DNA of 64,000 nucleotides, from NCBI GenBank assembly GCA_905221605.1, contig CAJNDS010002657.1, positions 756,501 through 820,500 on the forward strand, in the 5' to 3' direction. The notes beneath the pieces are model-generated. The model worked only from the letters and a program-made list of their open reading frames with translations. It was not told the DNA's origin and searched no databases. This DNA is from Symbiodinium natans (lineage: Eukaryota; Sar; Dinophyceae; Suessiales; Symbiodiniaceae). Of the stretch, positions 41,301 through 52,854 are shown one piece after another. The position numbers were made by a program, and so were the translations under genes. Numbering within the stretch: the first letter of the stretch is position 1; each line of letters opens with the position of its first letter.

Positions 41301-44300
41301 AAGCCCTAAGCCCTAAGCCCTAAACCCTAAACCCTAAACCCTAAACCCCTCAAAAGGCGGCGCCTCGTTTCTCCTGGTGCTGCTCCGTGGCCTCGAGCTG
41401 CTCCTCGACCCGAAGGCCGGGACATCAGGGTTTAGGGTTTAGGGTTGAGGGTTGAGGGTTGAGGGTTTAGGGTTGAGGGTTGAGGGCTGAGGGTTTTAGG
41501 GTTTAGGATTTAGGGTTTCGAGTTTCGGGTTCTGCGCCGCTTTTCATCCTGCAAGAGGGCTGCTCGGGCCACGAGCGCCACACAACGGTTATAGGGTTCT
41601 TAAAGAAAGGGGGTTAGGGCTTAGGGTTTCGGGTTTAGGGTTAGGGGGTGCAAGAGGGGCATGAAACCCAAGGCTCCCTAATACTCCCTACTACTCCCTA
41701 AGGCTCCCTAAGCTTCCCTCAGGTTCCCTAGGTACCTACCGGCCATGAACCTCCCTCCCTTAAGAACTTAAGAATTAAGAACTCTATCAAGCGGGTGTGG
41801 TATGGGCGCCCAGGCTTGCGGTTCGGTGCTCTAGACAGTTGCTGCCATGTAGAATTCAGGTTACTGACCGGCTTGTGTGGGGGGGGGTTAGGGTTTAGGA
41901 GTGTAGGGCTTTAGAGCTTGCAAGTTTTTAGGGATTAGTGCTTAGGAGTGTAGGAGTGTCGTGTCAGGATCGAGGTCAAGGACTTTCGAGTGTAGACCCA
42001 TGATCAAATTTCAGGGTGGTTTAGACACAGGAGTACGGTTCAGGAGTGCAGGGGTCAACGGGTTTAGAACCCTATGAACCCTGAACCTTACGGCTATTAG
42101 ACCCTTTCAGAGGTTCGAGTGCAGGTCTGTCGCATTTCTGGGAGTTCGGTCAAGTGGTTTGGGGCGTTGGGTTTCATTCGCGGGCTTGAGGGGTCCTTGC
42201 TGGGGTTGCTGTTGAGGAACTAGAAACATTTCGCCACAGTATGTTGTTTAGATAATAGCTTCTCAGTCGAGGGCTTGTTTTTGTAGCTTGACCCCAACCC
42301 AGTCATTGCCGATTCGGGACTTGGGTGCGGATTCTGGGGTACCGGTCCTACTTCGAAGAGCCTGCGTAAAGAATGTGTTTAGGGTTTCAGGTTCAGGTGC
42401 AGGCCTTAGGGTTTAGGGTTTAGGGTTTAGGGTTTAGGGTTTAGGGTTTAGGGAAGCATACCCATCAAGTTGTATACGTTTGTTCCACGCCGTTGATCAC
42501 CATCTGTTTCTTAATTGAGGCCAACGCTGACTCAGCGCTAAACTAAGCACTGGCTGCTGCCACAGGTTGGATCCTGGGAATATTTCGTGAACCTTAACGA
42601 CAATGACTACCCCATCACCCCACTGGAGGCGGGCGCGTGGTACCCTAAACCCTAATTAAAGCCTAAACCCTAAACCCTGACCTTTATCATGTTGAGTTCA
42701 ATTAGAGTGCACTCTGGGAGTACCGACATACCTTTGAGAAGGACAGTATCAGCAATGAGGAGAGGAAGCTACTTCCCTAAAGGCTGTCATCTAGTTGTAA
42801 ATCGAAAACGGAATTGGATGTACGAAGGTTGTTACTTTGACTACCCGACATACATCCCCACTTAGCCCTAAACCCTAAACCCTAAACCCTAAACCCTAAA
42901 CCCTAAACCCTAAACCCTAAACCCTAAACCCTAAACGACCATAAAGTAAGCACAGGATGTAGGCGTCGTTGTGTTTGGGATGGTGCAAGTTCGGGTGTGG
43001 GGTCTGTGTTTAGCTCCTGGAGGCTACCAGGGCTCAGAGGCTTCCGAGGTCTTCCTCCAACTTGCGGCTTAGGGAGGGTGTAAGATTCAAGGGTTTAGGA
43101 TTTAGGGTTTAGGGTTTAGGGTTTAGGGTGTTTAGGGTTTTTAGGGTTTAGGGTTTAGGGGTTCAGGGTTTAGGATTTTTAGGGTTTAGGGTTTAGGGGT
43201 TCAGGGTTTCGGGTTCAAGGTGTTCAGGGTTTTGGGTTCCGGGCACAGGGTCCAGGCAGTAGGGCTGCTCAGCCTTTGCCTTTCCTCTTGTTTAGGGTTT
43301 AGGGTTTAGGGTTTAGGGTTTAGGATTTATAATTTTTAGGGTTTAAGGTGTAGGGGTGCTTTAGGGTTTAGGGTTTATGGTTTAGCAGCGGGTGTCTATT
43401 CACCATGGCGGGGTGGGGGATGTTCATGAATCGCATTTTGCTGCTGGGACCGTTCCCTACAACCGTAGGTAACCTTCAAACCCTAAACCCTAAACCCTAA
43501 ACCCGAAACCCTAAACCCTAAACCCGAAACCCCAAGCCCCAAACCCTAAAACCTACAGCCCCAAAACCTTGATTTCCAAACCCTAAACCCGAAGCAGAAG
43601 CTGACGAAGCCTAGAGCCTGCGACAACCCTAAACCCTGCACCCCAAACCCTAAACCCTAAGCCGTAAGCCGTAAGCCCTAAGCCCTAAGCCCTAAGCCCT
43701 GAGCCCTAAGCCCTAAGCCCTAAGCCCTAAGCCCTAAGCCCTAAGCCCTAAACCCTAAACCCTAATCCGAGGATCTGATTAATCAAGCCTTTCGTTTTAC
43801 AGAATTTTTTTGGCCCGAACCCACCAGGAAGACTACTTTCCATTACGGGAGCCAAAAGCCCCAAAATGCACAAAGAAACCCCCGACTTTTAAAGAAAAAG
43901 GTTTGGGGGCCCAAGAAAATTGGAATTGCTGAAGGCTACAGGAATAATGGAAAGACCCCCGGCTTGCGAGGACGAGATGCACAGAGACTATGAATTGTTT
44001 AAGAAATTATACGACGTGCTCTCGGATTTTTGGAATTGGAGACTGCACCAGAAAACTGCGATTCCTTACTACTTTTCATCTAGGATCATTGCCCAAATCA
44101 TTCGCTCTTGACCTACCCCTTACGGGGCCGGAATTCAGGCGAGAATTTGGGATTAATAAGACCCCCTCAAATAATGGAAAGCCCGGCGGCAAAACCATAA
44201 GCCTTCCAAGAAGAGGAGCGGAAAAGGACACAAGAGGACGGCCCCTTTCCGCGCACCTCCCCTACCCCCCCCCCCCATCCCAGCCTAGGAAATAATAGAC

Positions 44301-45076
44301 CCCTTTCCATTATTCTCAGAGGGGGGGTGGGGGGGCGCCCCTATTCATCAGAAGCACGGATTAAACCCTAAACCTTAAACCCTAAACCCTAAACCCTAAA
44401 CCTTAAACCCTAAACCCTAAAAGCTGGCCAGGCCTTCCGGTCTTACCTCCACCTCCACGGCAGCGAGTCCTTCGTGCACGTGGGCTCTGCCAGCGCCGAG
44501 AGGTGGGAAAGGGGGGGGGGTTAGGGTTTAGGGTTTAGGGTTTGGGGTTTGGGGTTTAGGGTTTGGTGTTCATTTAGGGTTTAGGTTTAGAGTTTAGGGT
44601 TTATTGCCAGGATGCCCGGTAGTAGTCCTGTGAAGCCGAAAAGAGGACCCTCCATCACGAGGACCAGTGGTACTGGGGCTCGCTCGGAGACGCCAAGGAA
44701 AGCACCTCCCATTTGGGTTTAGGGTTTAGGGTTTAGGGTTTAGGGTTTAGGGTTTAGGGTTTAGGGTTTAGGGTTTAGGGTTTAGGGTTTAGGGTTTAGG
44801 GTTTAGGGTTTAGGGTGAGAGCCAGGGCCCAACGTTAGAGTTTGCTGAGAGGTCCAGCTTGATTCCTTGGACTCGATATTGGACTGGGACTCGGGTTTTT
44901 TTCTTCAGACGACGAGGAATCAGAGCCCGTTTTCGAAGCTTATGGCGACTTCCAGTGCTACTCGTATCACCTGATCTGACATGCTGGATCCTTTCATTTT
45001 TTTTTTGTTGCGGGGGGGTGGGGGTGGGGGGCTTGATAACCCTAAACCCTAAACCCTAAACCCTAAACCCTAAACC

Positions 45077-45150
<74 letters not shown>

Positions 45151-45529
45151 ACCCTAAACCCTAAACCCTAAACCCTAAACCCTGAGTTGGGCTCTTTCCT
45201 GGGGCTATCGGGCTGCCAGAGGTTTAGGATCCTACTGTTTGCTTAAGAACCCCAGAAGAACAAAAGAAAAAACAACCTACATTACCAATAAGGAAGAACC
45301 TCATAGACACATATATATGTGTTTTTTTTTTTTTGGGGGGGGGGGGGGTTCTTAAGCAATTAGTAGGATCTGGGATGGTTCTGAAACAACGAAGGCCTAG
45401 AGGAAATGTAGCGTTTAGGTTTTAGGGTCGAGGGCTTAGGGTTCAGGGCTTGGGGTTTAGGGTCAGGGTGCTGTGGGATTTCTGCCCCTAAACCCTAAAC
45501 CCTAAACCCTAAACCCTAAACCCTAAACC

Positions 45530-45610
<81 letters not shown>

Positions 45611-45776
45611 ACCCTAAACCCTAAACCCTAAACCCTAAACCCTAAACCCTAAGCCCTAAACCCTAAACCCTAAACACCCTGCAGACTAGGTGTCCTGTTG
45701 ACGCCCAAGACTGTCGGAAGATTGACCATCTGGTGGTGGTCACCGAATGCGTCTGGTGCCCAGTTCATGAGCTGCC
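38360..45776 (+). CDS. GT14 peptide O-xylosyltransferase-like gene in many short exons
   Basis: Proposed exons (approximate borders): 38360-38429 FFVLAFAALDNLKKLL; 39125-39175 HFFLLHLDKK; 39849-39895 ASWRRAASLRNWLQQ; 40344-40390 VMEERFDVRRG; 41357-41415 GGASFLLVLLRGLELLLDPK; 42566-42628 WEYFVNLNDNDYPITPLE; 44432-44502 AFRSYLHLHGSESFVHVG; 44646-44697 EDQWYWGSLGDAK; 45710-45776 HLVVVTECVWC. The order matches xylosyltransferases: HVD/HLDK, then GGAS-LL, then W..F.NLS..DYPI, then nF/sFV, then W.LGD, and late a paired-Cys C-x-x-C-type end. Phases agree at several joints (AG|G at 38429/39125, G|GC at 40390/41357, GAG|GCC at 42628/44432, AG|G at 44502/44646). Donors are GT, GC or GA. These Golgi enzymes transfer xylose from UDP-xylose to serine. 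Introns consist of telomere-type arrays. The start, the DWF region and the last exon are not resolved. Confidence 0.6.
40534..40622. repeat. Hairpin within an intron of the xylosyltransferase-like gene
   Basis: The arms CTCAGTAAGTGGG...GGGGTTATAA and TTATAACCCCACTTACTAAG pair across an AT-rich centre. Confidence 0.55.
43770..44345. other. Island of unusual composition without telomere-type repeats
   Basis: AT-richer sequence containing a 63-codon frame (43920-44111; MELLKATGIMERPPACEDEM...). It has repeated AATAATGGAAAG/CTTTCCATTA phrases in both orientations (43834, 43945, 44170, 44302). No similarity recognised. It may be an inserted element or organellar-type fragment. Confidence 0.3.
45040..45184. 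repeat. Composite array: CCCTAAA flanking a CCCTCAA core
   Basis: About 5 CCCTAAA units, about 11 CCCTCAA units, then CCCTAAA again. The same composite is at 45488-45630. Confidence 0.85.
45226..45375. repeat. Long inverted repeat (about 28-bp arms)
   Basis: AGGATCCTACTGTTTGCTTAAGAACCCC-type arm at the left, and GGGGTTCTTAAGCAATTAGTAGGATC-type arm at the right, separated by A-rich and T/G-run sequence. Confidence 0.65.
45488..45675. repeat. Composite array: CCCTAAA flanking a CCCTCAA core (second copy)
   Basis: Same order of units as 45040-45184, with about 12 CCCTCAA units. Confidence 0.85.
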
Positions 45777-46157
45777 TTTTAGGGTTTAGGGTTTAGGTTT
45801 TAGGGTTTAGGGTTTAGGGGGAGTCTTTGGGGTTTAGGGTTTCGGGGTGCCTTATTGGGGCCGTTCTTATTCGGGAATCCAACTATTTTGGGGGGGCGGG
45901 GGGTCCCTTATTTTCGTAAACCCGCGTATTGGCATTGAAGTCAGAGTGACATAACCATTCACGGTGGTCAGGATTTAATCACAATTCGTCGCGAGCATAA
46001 GACCATGACACAACCCCCTCCGAACTTGGGGTTTTTGTTCCACGCATACTCTACACCCCTAGCCGGCCCGAGCCATTTCGCCCAAGCTGATCTTCCTTCT
46101 TCCCTAAACCCTAAACCCGAAACCCTAAACCCTAAACCTTGGGGTAGTGTCGGCCCC

Positions 46158-46187
46158 ATGGGTTGTTGCGCGTCGAATCCGGAGCAG
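46158..46187 (+). other. Candidate first exon with dual-lipidation-type start
   Basis: ATG GGT TGT TGC encodes MGCCASNPEQ, an N-myristoylation/palmitoylation-like start, followed by CAG|GCTCTG, a possible GC donor. It would begin a gene downstream of the xylosyltransferase-like gene. Very short; weak. Confidence 0.25.
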
Positions 46188-46269
46188 GCTCTGATCTGTT
46201 TGGCCTGGGCTTGGGGAACTTGGGTTCGGGGTCCCTAAACCTTAAACTTAGGATGTTCTTTTTTTATAC

Positions 46270-46327
46270 TAACAGTCCTCACTAGGGATTATAATAGGGG
46301 GTACTATAATCCCTAGTAGGGACTGTT
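46270..46327. repeat. MITE-like hairpin (AACAGTCC...GGACTGTT), copy 2
   Basis: Almost perfect arms of about 23 bp (AACAGTCCTCACTAGGGATT... and its complement) around GGGGG, preceded by TATACT and followed by ATAAGG. Confidence 0.7.
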
Positions 46328-46483
46328 ATAAGGTCAACACCCTAAACTCTACCCTGACGGGGCCCTGATTATTAGGCGCCGCATTCTAATAGGGATCCAA
46401 AAAGGGACCATAGTTTTGACAACCACCCATACGTCACATAGCCGAAATCCAGAAATCCAGTAAATATTGAAACCCCCCTACCT

Positions 46484-46575
46484 CCTAATATTAAACCACC
46501 CCCCCATAATTCTATAATGTGACTATACTGTGTGTATATAATATTGGGGGGTAGGGGGGGGGCTTAATATTAGGG
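46484..46575. repeat. AT/C-rich inverted repeat
   Basis: The left arm CCTAATATTAAACCACCCCC and right arm GGGGGCTTAATATTAGG pair around ATAATGTGACTATACTGTG. Confidence 0.55.
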
Positions 46576-46748
46576 GGAAGGGAGTAGAAAGATGTCTTCT
46601 GCCACTGTTTCGTTTATCTGCTTGCATCGTCGACACATCGCATCATGTCTCATCATGCATGCCGGAGTGGAGGCCCTGCATTCTCAGGGGTTTAGGGTTT
46701 AGGGTTTAGGGCTTAGGGCTTAGGGTTTAGGGTTTAGGGTCTGGGCAG

Positions 46749-46816
46749 AATGCAAGAACTGCACGGGCAGTTGCAACCCGCAGAAAGAGGGAGTCGCGGA
46801 AAAGGGGCATCGGCAG
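46749..46816 (+). other. Coding-like island, Cys-rich
   Basis: Lies between CAG (46746-46748) and GTACAAG. One frame reads CKNCTGSCNPQKEGVAEKGH. Likely an internal exon; gene unknown. Confidence 0.35.
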
Positions 46817-47167
46817 GTACAAGGCAGCCATCACCACATGCCAAGCCTACTACCTAAACCCTAAACCCTAAACCCTAAACCCTAAACCCTAAATCCTAAA
46901 CCCTAAGCCCTAAACCCTAAACCCTATACCCTAAACCCTAAATGCTTGTCCTGCCTCCTGGGGAGCTTGACCTTTGGGAATGTATGGGTATGGCCAGCCC
47001 AAGATTCTGAAAGAGAAGCCGTAAACTCAACCATAAATCGTAACTAGGCCCTAAACCCTAAACCCTAAACCCTAAACCCTAAACCCTAAACCCTAAACCC
47101 TAAACCCTAAACCCTAAACATCTCTAAACCCTGAACCTAAACCCTAAGTCCCAATCTCCGCCACAAG

Positions 47168-47239
47168 AGACGATATCTTCAGCTTCGTCCACGCAGGTCA
47201 CATCGGGAGGATCCGAGCTGCACGTCGCAAGCTTGGCAT
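47168..47239 (+). other. Coding-like island
   Basis: After CAAG and before GTGGGT. One frame reads DDIFSFVHAGHIGRIRAARR, another STQVTSGGSELHVASLASEG. The frame is unresolved. Confidence 0.3.
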
Positions 47240-47802
47240 CAGAGGGCTGGGTGGGTCAGGGCTTATGGGGGTTTACGCTTTGGGGCTTAGGGTTTAGGGG
47301 TGTAGGGATAAGGTTTAGGGTTTAGGGTTTAGGGTTTAGGGTTTAGGGTTTAGGGTTTAGGGATGTAGGGACAAGGATTCGGGTCAAAGGTTTAGGGTTT
47401 AGGTTTTAGGGTTAGCCCTGTGGTGCTTTTTTTGGTTCAAGCTTCCCTGGTAAAGCGACCCACCCCAAGAAAGGGTACCCTCATTGTAACATAGTTGCTG
47501 GGCTACCAAGTATAGGGTTCTCGCTTTGGGGATTCGGGGAAAGCTTCAACCTCTTCGCCCTCTCGAATGTCACATTGACATCCCTACGCCCATCCCAAAT
47601 CCCCCTAGAAGCCCACAGCCTCAAGGTTCAAATCTCCTAGGGCACCTGCACTGGTGCCCATCTTCCTTATTTCGGGGTACGGCTCCCCAAGGGTTTAGGG
47701 TTTCGGGTTTAGGGTTTAGGGTTTGGGGTTTAGGGTTTAGGGTTTAGGGTGAGCCCGTATCCTGAACCCAAGCAGTGAACCGCCATCTTTTGCCTCCTGC
47801 AG

Positions 47803-47850
47803 CATGAGCTCCGTGATTGGAGCCGAGCTGCGATTGTCGGGCAGGCCGCC
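47803..47850 (+). other. Coding-like island after a strong acceptor
   Basis: The pyrimidine tract TCTTTTGCCTCCTGCAG precedes a frame reading HELRDWSRAAIVGQAAR. Confidence 0.35.
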
Positions 47851-47950
47851 CGAAACCCTGAACCCTGAACCCTGAACCCTAAACCCTAAACCCTAAACCC
47901 GAAACCCTAAACCCTAAACCCTAAACCCTAAACCGGGTGATTACAGGAGG

Positions 47951-48320
47951 GCGAGGTCTTTCTCCTCCCTGACAAGCTCACTCCGGGAGTCCTCCAGCTG
48001 CCTGGCGCACGGAACTCGTGAGCTGCGATGATGAAGGAGGCTGGTCCGACAGCGCTGGGAGGCCTCGAGCCCCCACATGTGAGGCTGTGCACGACGCTGA
48101 CGTGCAGCTGGCCGGAGCTGAAGTCTGAAGAGTCGGAGATCGAACTGGCCGAATTGGCCGGTTCGCGGAGGCTTCTACACCTACGTTCCACCATTCCCCA
48201 CCCTCTGCCGGAGCCCGTCCTGGAGGTGGCGTGCTTGCGACTGCAGAAGTTTTACAGTCAAACCTTCTGGTCCCTTGTTTCTCTTTCCTTTTCACATGTA
48301 TTTAGCCCACGCATTCTTTT
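47951..48320 (+). other. GC-rich, coding-like segment with several open frames
   Basis: After TTACAG one frame reads EGEVFLLPDKLTPGVLQLPG. From 48028 a 99-codon plus frame (MMKEAGPTALGGLEPPHVRL...) stays open, while another frame (SCDDEGGWSDSAGRPRAPTC) is also protein-like. One or more exons are likely; the frame cannot be decided. Confidence 0.35.
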
Positions 48321-48944
48321 TATTTAATGTCAAGACCAGAAACCCTAAACGCTAAACCCCCCCAAACCCTAACCAAAAAAGAAAACTAAACCCTACAAGC
48401 CCTAAACCTTAAACCGCTACTACACCCCGAACCCAACACCCTAAACCCGTATCAACCCCAAACCCTAAACCCCAAAAACCCTAAACCCTACATCCCCATA
48501 ACCCTTTTATCCCTAAACCCTCAAAACTAAAAACCCTAAACCCTAGACCCTAAACCCTAAACCCTAAACCCTAAACCCTAAACCCTAAACCCTAAACCCT
48601 AAACCCCAACTCAAGACTCCCTCACACCGAGGCACTTCTGCCCGGGGATGCGGAGCAGCATCGCTGGCGGGGCATCCTTGGGGCCCCCCCCTACTACGGG
48701 GGCTTATGGGGATTTAGGGCTTAGAGGGTTCGAGGTTTAGGGTTTGGGGTTCGGTGTTAGGAATTGGGCGTTTAGGGTTTAGGGTTTAAGAATTAGGGAT
48801 TTGCGCGTAGATGCTTCCGCTTGGCTTTTGGTCTAAGTGCTAAGCCTTGTCTGTGACCCCAAGCCCTGAAATTTCAGCAATATTCTAAGGTTAGTTGCGT
48901 GGTCCCTCAATATGGTCTCGTACCTTCTTTCAAAGGGTTCTGAA

Positions 48945-49013
48945 GTATGGGCCCTTGGGTTTTATAGGGTTGAGACGGGGTAGATCGGGGTCCCTGCAAT
49001 TAAGGGCCCATAC
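48945..49013. repeat. Inverted repeat GTATGGGCCCTT / AAGGGCCCATAC
   Basis: 12-bp perfect arms separated by about 45 bp in a non-coding stretch. Confidence 0.5.
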
Positions 49014-49541
49014 GAAGGGATCATGTAATACTCTTAGGAGTATAGAGTTTTAGAGGTTGGGGGTCGGGTCAGGTTTTACAGAATTCTCGGCTCAAGGGCT
49101 TGTAGGGTTTGGGGCGTTAGGCCTTGCAGGGTTCGGGTCTTCGGCCTGTCGGCTCCCCTCGGAAGATCTAAACTGCACTTAGGGGAAACCGATGTACCCC
49201 CTTCAGGGTTTGGAGCGGGTTAGACGTTGCAAACTAATACACGCACCCTCAAACAAGAAAAAAAGTTCTTTGTTGTTGGGCATGTGCCTCTTCCGTTATG
49301 TTCTGTCTGTAGGTTGCTCTAGGCAGTCAAGCCCAAACCCTAAATCCTAAGCTCAAAAAGGTTTAGGGTTTAGCGGGGGTATATGGGCAATTCGCTAAAG
49401 TAAATCCCTTTTTTAGCACCCTTATAAAAAAGTACCCCAAGAGGGGGCCCCAAATGAGCGGAACCCCAAACCCCAAACCCTAAACCCTAAACCCTAAACC
49501 CTAAGCCCCAAACCCTAAACCCTAAACCCTAACCCCTTCAG

Positions 49542-49612
49542 GTTTGCATTCCCAACTTGGGCCGGGCCGGATATTTTTGGACTTTGGCGGCCCCTGGCAG
49601 CCCTTGCCTCAG
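49542..49612 (+). other. Coding-like island
   Basis: After CCCTTCAG the frame reads VCIPNLGRAGYFWTLAAPGS. The adjacent telomere-type units look intronic. Confidence 0.35.
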
Positions 49613-50747
49613 GATTTCTGGGCTCAGGGTTTGGGGCTTAGGGTTTAGGGTTTAGGGTTAGGGTTAGGGGCTGAGTTCAGGCTGTTTGGGGTGCAGGGAT
49701 GAAAGGGTTTGGCGTTGCAGATTTGCGGCTTGGCGTTTCGGGTTCAGGGTTCTGTGCCTCATGGGCCTGGGCGTAGCCTAAATCCTAAACCCTAAACCCT
49801 AAACCCTAAACCCTAAACCCTAAACCCTAAACCCTAAACCCTAAACCTTCAACCCTAAACCCTAAACCCGAAACGCGAATGCCTCGTGCCGAGTCTCTGG
49901 AACCTCAGCCCTAAACGCGGGGGCTTAGGGCTTCGGAGGGTTTAGGGTCCGTTATGGCTTAGGGTTAAGGGTTTACAGGGCTTAGGGCATGGGGATCAGG
50001 GTGCCTCGGGAGTTCAGAACTGGAAGCATCGGCCATGCCTGCGAGTTCTCGGTGGCCTGCGCAGCTCCGCTTGCTTTCTTTAGTGCCTAAACCCTAAGCC
50101 CTAAACCGTAACCCAAACCCTAAACCTGAAACCCCTAACCCAAAGCCCTAAACCCGAAACCCCAAACCCTAAACCCTAATCCCTAAACCCGAAACCCGTA
50201 ACCCTATAAACCCCAAACCATAACCCCCTTGAGATCGGTAAAGGGCCCTCCACTGACACGACACTATGGCAAATGACACCCTTCAAGGCGCCAATTGATT
50301 CAGGAACCCCCCCTTGTCCGCAAAACCTTAACCCTAAACCCTGAACCCTAAACCCTGAACCCCAAACCCTGAACCCTAAACCCCGAACCCAAAACTGCCT
50401 GGAAATCCTCAATTGGTAATCTGAATCGCTTAGCTCCCAGCGGCGCCATTCCTGCAGCCCCACACCCTAACTAAACCCTAAACCCTAAATCCTAAACCCT
50501 AAACTTCCAGAAATCCGCAATTCCTGCAGCCATTTCGGCTGCAAAAAGCAGCCTCATCGTTACCCATGGAAGCGCCAGCGAGTGCTTGACTGCCACTTGC
50601 TCTGAAACACCCACAAAGTTAGGGTTGAGGGTTTAGGGTTTAGGGTTTAGGGTTTAGGGTTTAGGGTTTAGGGGTTAGGGTTTAGGGTTTAGGGGTTAGG
50701 GTTTAGGGTTTAGGGTTAGGGTTTAGGGTTTAGGGTTTAGGGGTTTT

Positions 50748-50872
50748 CTAGGACCCAGAGTAGGCCCCCTATCCCTGTTTTGGTTTTGTCGGGTCTAGGT
50801 TCCCTTTCTTGCCACTTTAAACTTTAGCCCAAAAAGGGCGCCCTTCTAATTCCCACGTTGCTCTTGGGTTTG
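50748..50872. repeat. Member of dispersed CTAGGACC...CCCAAAAAGGG repeat family
   Basis: Starts CTAGGACCCAGAGTAGGCCC and contains GGTTCCCTTTC and CCCAAAAAGGGCGCCCTTC. Related copies lie at 36681-36780, 47413-47510, 59186-59355, 63067-63182 and, partly, 63347-63430. Confidence 0.6.
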
Positions 50873-51775
50873 TGTGTGCGACCCTAAACTTAAGCCCTAA
50901 GCCCCAATCCTTAAACCCTCAGCTTATGTTCCGCCCCGCGGATCCGTAACATTCTTGGGCAACTGCAAGACTCCCGAAGCCTTGGTAGGTTCGTGTACAT
51001 TAGGATCCATCTAGTTTAGGGTACACATAAGCCCTATAATCCCTAAACCCATCAACCCTAAACCCTCAACCTTAAGCCCACCAATCCTAAACCCATAATC
51101 CCTAAAGCCGAAACCCTCAACCCTGCGTACACGTCAAAGTCATGTCCTTCAGCTTAAGATTGTTAAGCCCCAAGCCCTAACCCTAAGGACTTAATTCCCC
51201 ATGCAGAAGCATCACAAAGTCTTGAGGAACCGCGGATCTACTGTGTCCAGGACACCGCATGTGCATGTGGGGAGAGGGTTTAGGGTTTAGGATTTAGGAG
51301 TTAGGGTTTAGGGTTGTAGGGGGTGAGTGACCCCCGAAGACTCGAGCCCCTAAATCTTAAGCCCTAAGCCCCAAACCCTCAAAGCCCGGAGCCTCCCCAG
51401 AAAGCCAGAGGTGGGCCCCTAAGTTCCCCTGAAGCTGAATCACTATACCCCGAGTACTTGTGAATCTCTTCTCGGGGATGCTAAGTAGACTTAAAGTCAG
51501 AAGAGCTTAGGGCTTAGGGCTTAGGGATTAGGGTTTAGGGTTTAGGGTTTAGGGTGCCTTCATTCAGGGTTCAACCGTAATGCCTACACCCCTCGACCCT
51601 ACACCCATGGGGATTTTGGGAGGCTTCCGGCGGGGTTTAGGGTTCCAGTTGGAGGCGGTAGGTTTTCATGTTCGCTTTAAGGGGTCAGGGTTTACGCTTT
51701 GCGGTCTACTGTTTAGGGTTTGGGGTTTAGGGTTTAGGCTTTGGGGTTTAGGGTTTGGGGTGGTGTGGGTTCCAG

Positions 51776-51840
51776 GACAGCGGAAAGCGTTCGCGATGCG
51801 TCAATTCATGCGGCAGCCCAAGAACATGTGGTTGCATTCA
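51776..51840 (+). other. Coding-like island
   Basis: Between TTCCAG and CAG|GGACC. One frame reads QRKAFAMRQFMRQPKNMWLH. Confidence 0.35.
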
Positions 51841-52259
51841 GGGACCCCGTCTATAATTCCCCTCAAACCTGAAAGAATCTCTAAAAATCATCCCTAAACA
51901 AACCCTAATAGGAATATTTCCTACTACCTAATACCCTCATACCCAGATACCCAAATACACCCTCATACGCGAATACCCTTATACCCGAACCTTAAGCCCA
52001 AAGAATGAAGCCAAACATTTCCATCCGTTCCCCCTTTCTCCTTCCAGTGAGCGGGGGATCCCATTCAATTCATGGTCCAGTGCACCAGGTTCCCATCTAA
52101 ACCTAAGCGGCAAAGCTTCGTTTTAGGGTTTATAGGGTTTAGAAGGTGTTAGGGTTACAGGGTTTTAGGGTTCAGGGTTTAGCGTTTCAATCTCTCGCTA
52201 CGCACCGGAGAGGGAGTTTTTCCCTCATCAACCCCAGACGCACATTCAAAAAGAAAAAA

Positions 52260-52320
52260 CAATATATATATATATATGTATATACATACATGTATACATA
52301 TACATATGTATACATATAAA
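52260..52320. repeat. TA-rich microsatellite
   Basis: TATATA/TACATA repeats. Similar tracts occur at 53845-53900, 57371-57460 and 60640-60780 (the last with GCATGCAT/CATACATA). Confidence 0.85.
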
Positions 52321-52743
52321 GCGGGACATCATCCCCCCCCCCCCCGCCCCGCCAAGACCTAAATTTCCGAAACCCTGAACCCACCCAGAGGCACACAACA
52401 ACGCCAGCAAAAACCAAGACGTAGCTTAAACCCTAACCCTAAACCCTAAACCCGAAACCCTAAACCTTAAACCCTAAATCCTAAACCCTCTGATGAGTGA
52501 GAACATTTATAAGGGGGATGTGAAGGTGCTGGGGTTTGGGGTTGAGGGTTTAGGGCTTCGGGTTCTGTGAGGGGTAGATGGGGGAGGCTGCCCCATCCGC
52601 AACCCTAAGCAATGAGTCTAAACCCTAAACCTTCAACCCTAAACCCTAAACCCTAAACCCTAAACCCTAAACCCTAAACCCTAAACCCCAAACCCCAAAC
52701 CCTAAACCCTAAACCCTAAACCCGAAACCTTCCCCGCTCTCAG

Positions 52744-52828
52744 GTCTCCGACCCTGCTACTATGTGTCTTTGTGAAGGCTGCCGCAAAGGAGGAGGCCCC
52801 TCCACGGCGCAAAAGCACCACAGCTTCA
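52744..52828 (+). other. Coding-like island
   Basis: After GCTCTCAG a frame reads SPTLLLCVFVKAAAKEEAPP RRKSTTAS. Confidence 0.3.
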
Positions 52829-52854
52829 GGGCTTAGCGTTGGGCCCTAAAACGT

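Noticed and set aside
45040-45675. CRISPR-like array (repeats with spacers).
   Set aside because: Units are 7 bp without unique spacers, in a eukaryotic context.
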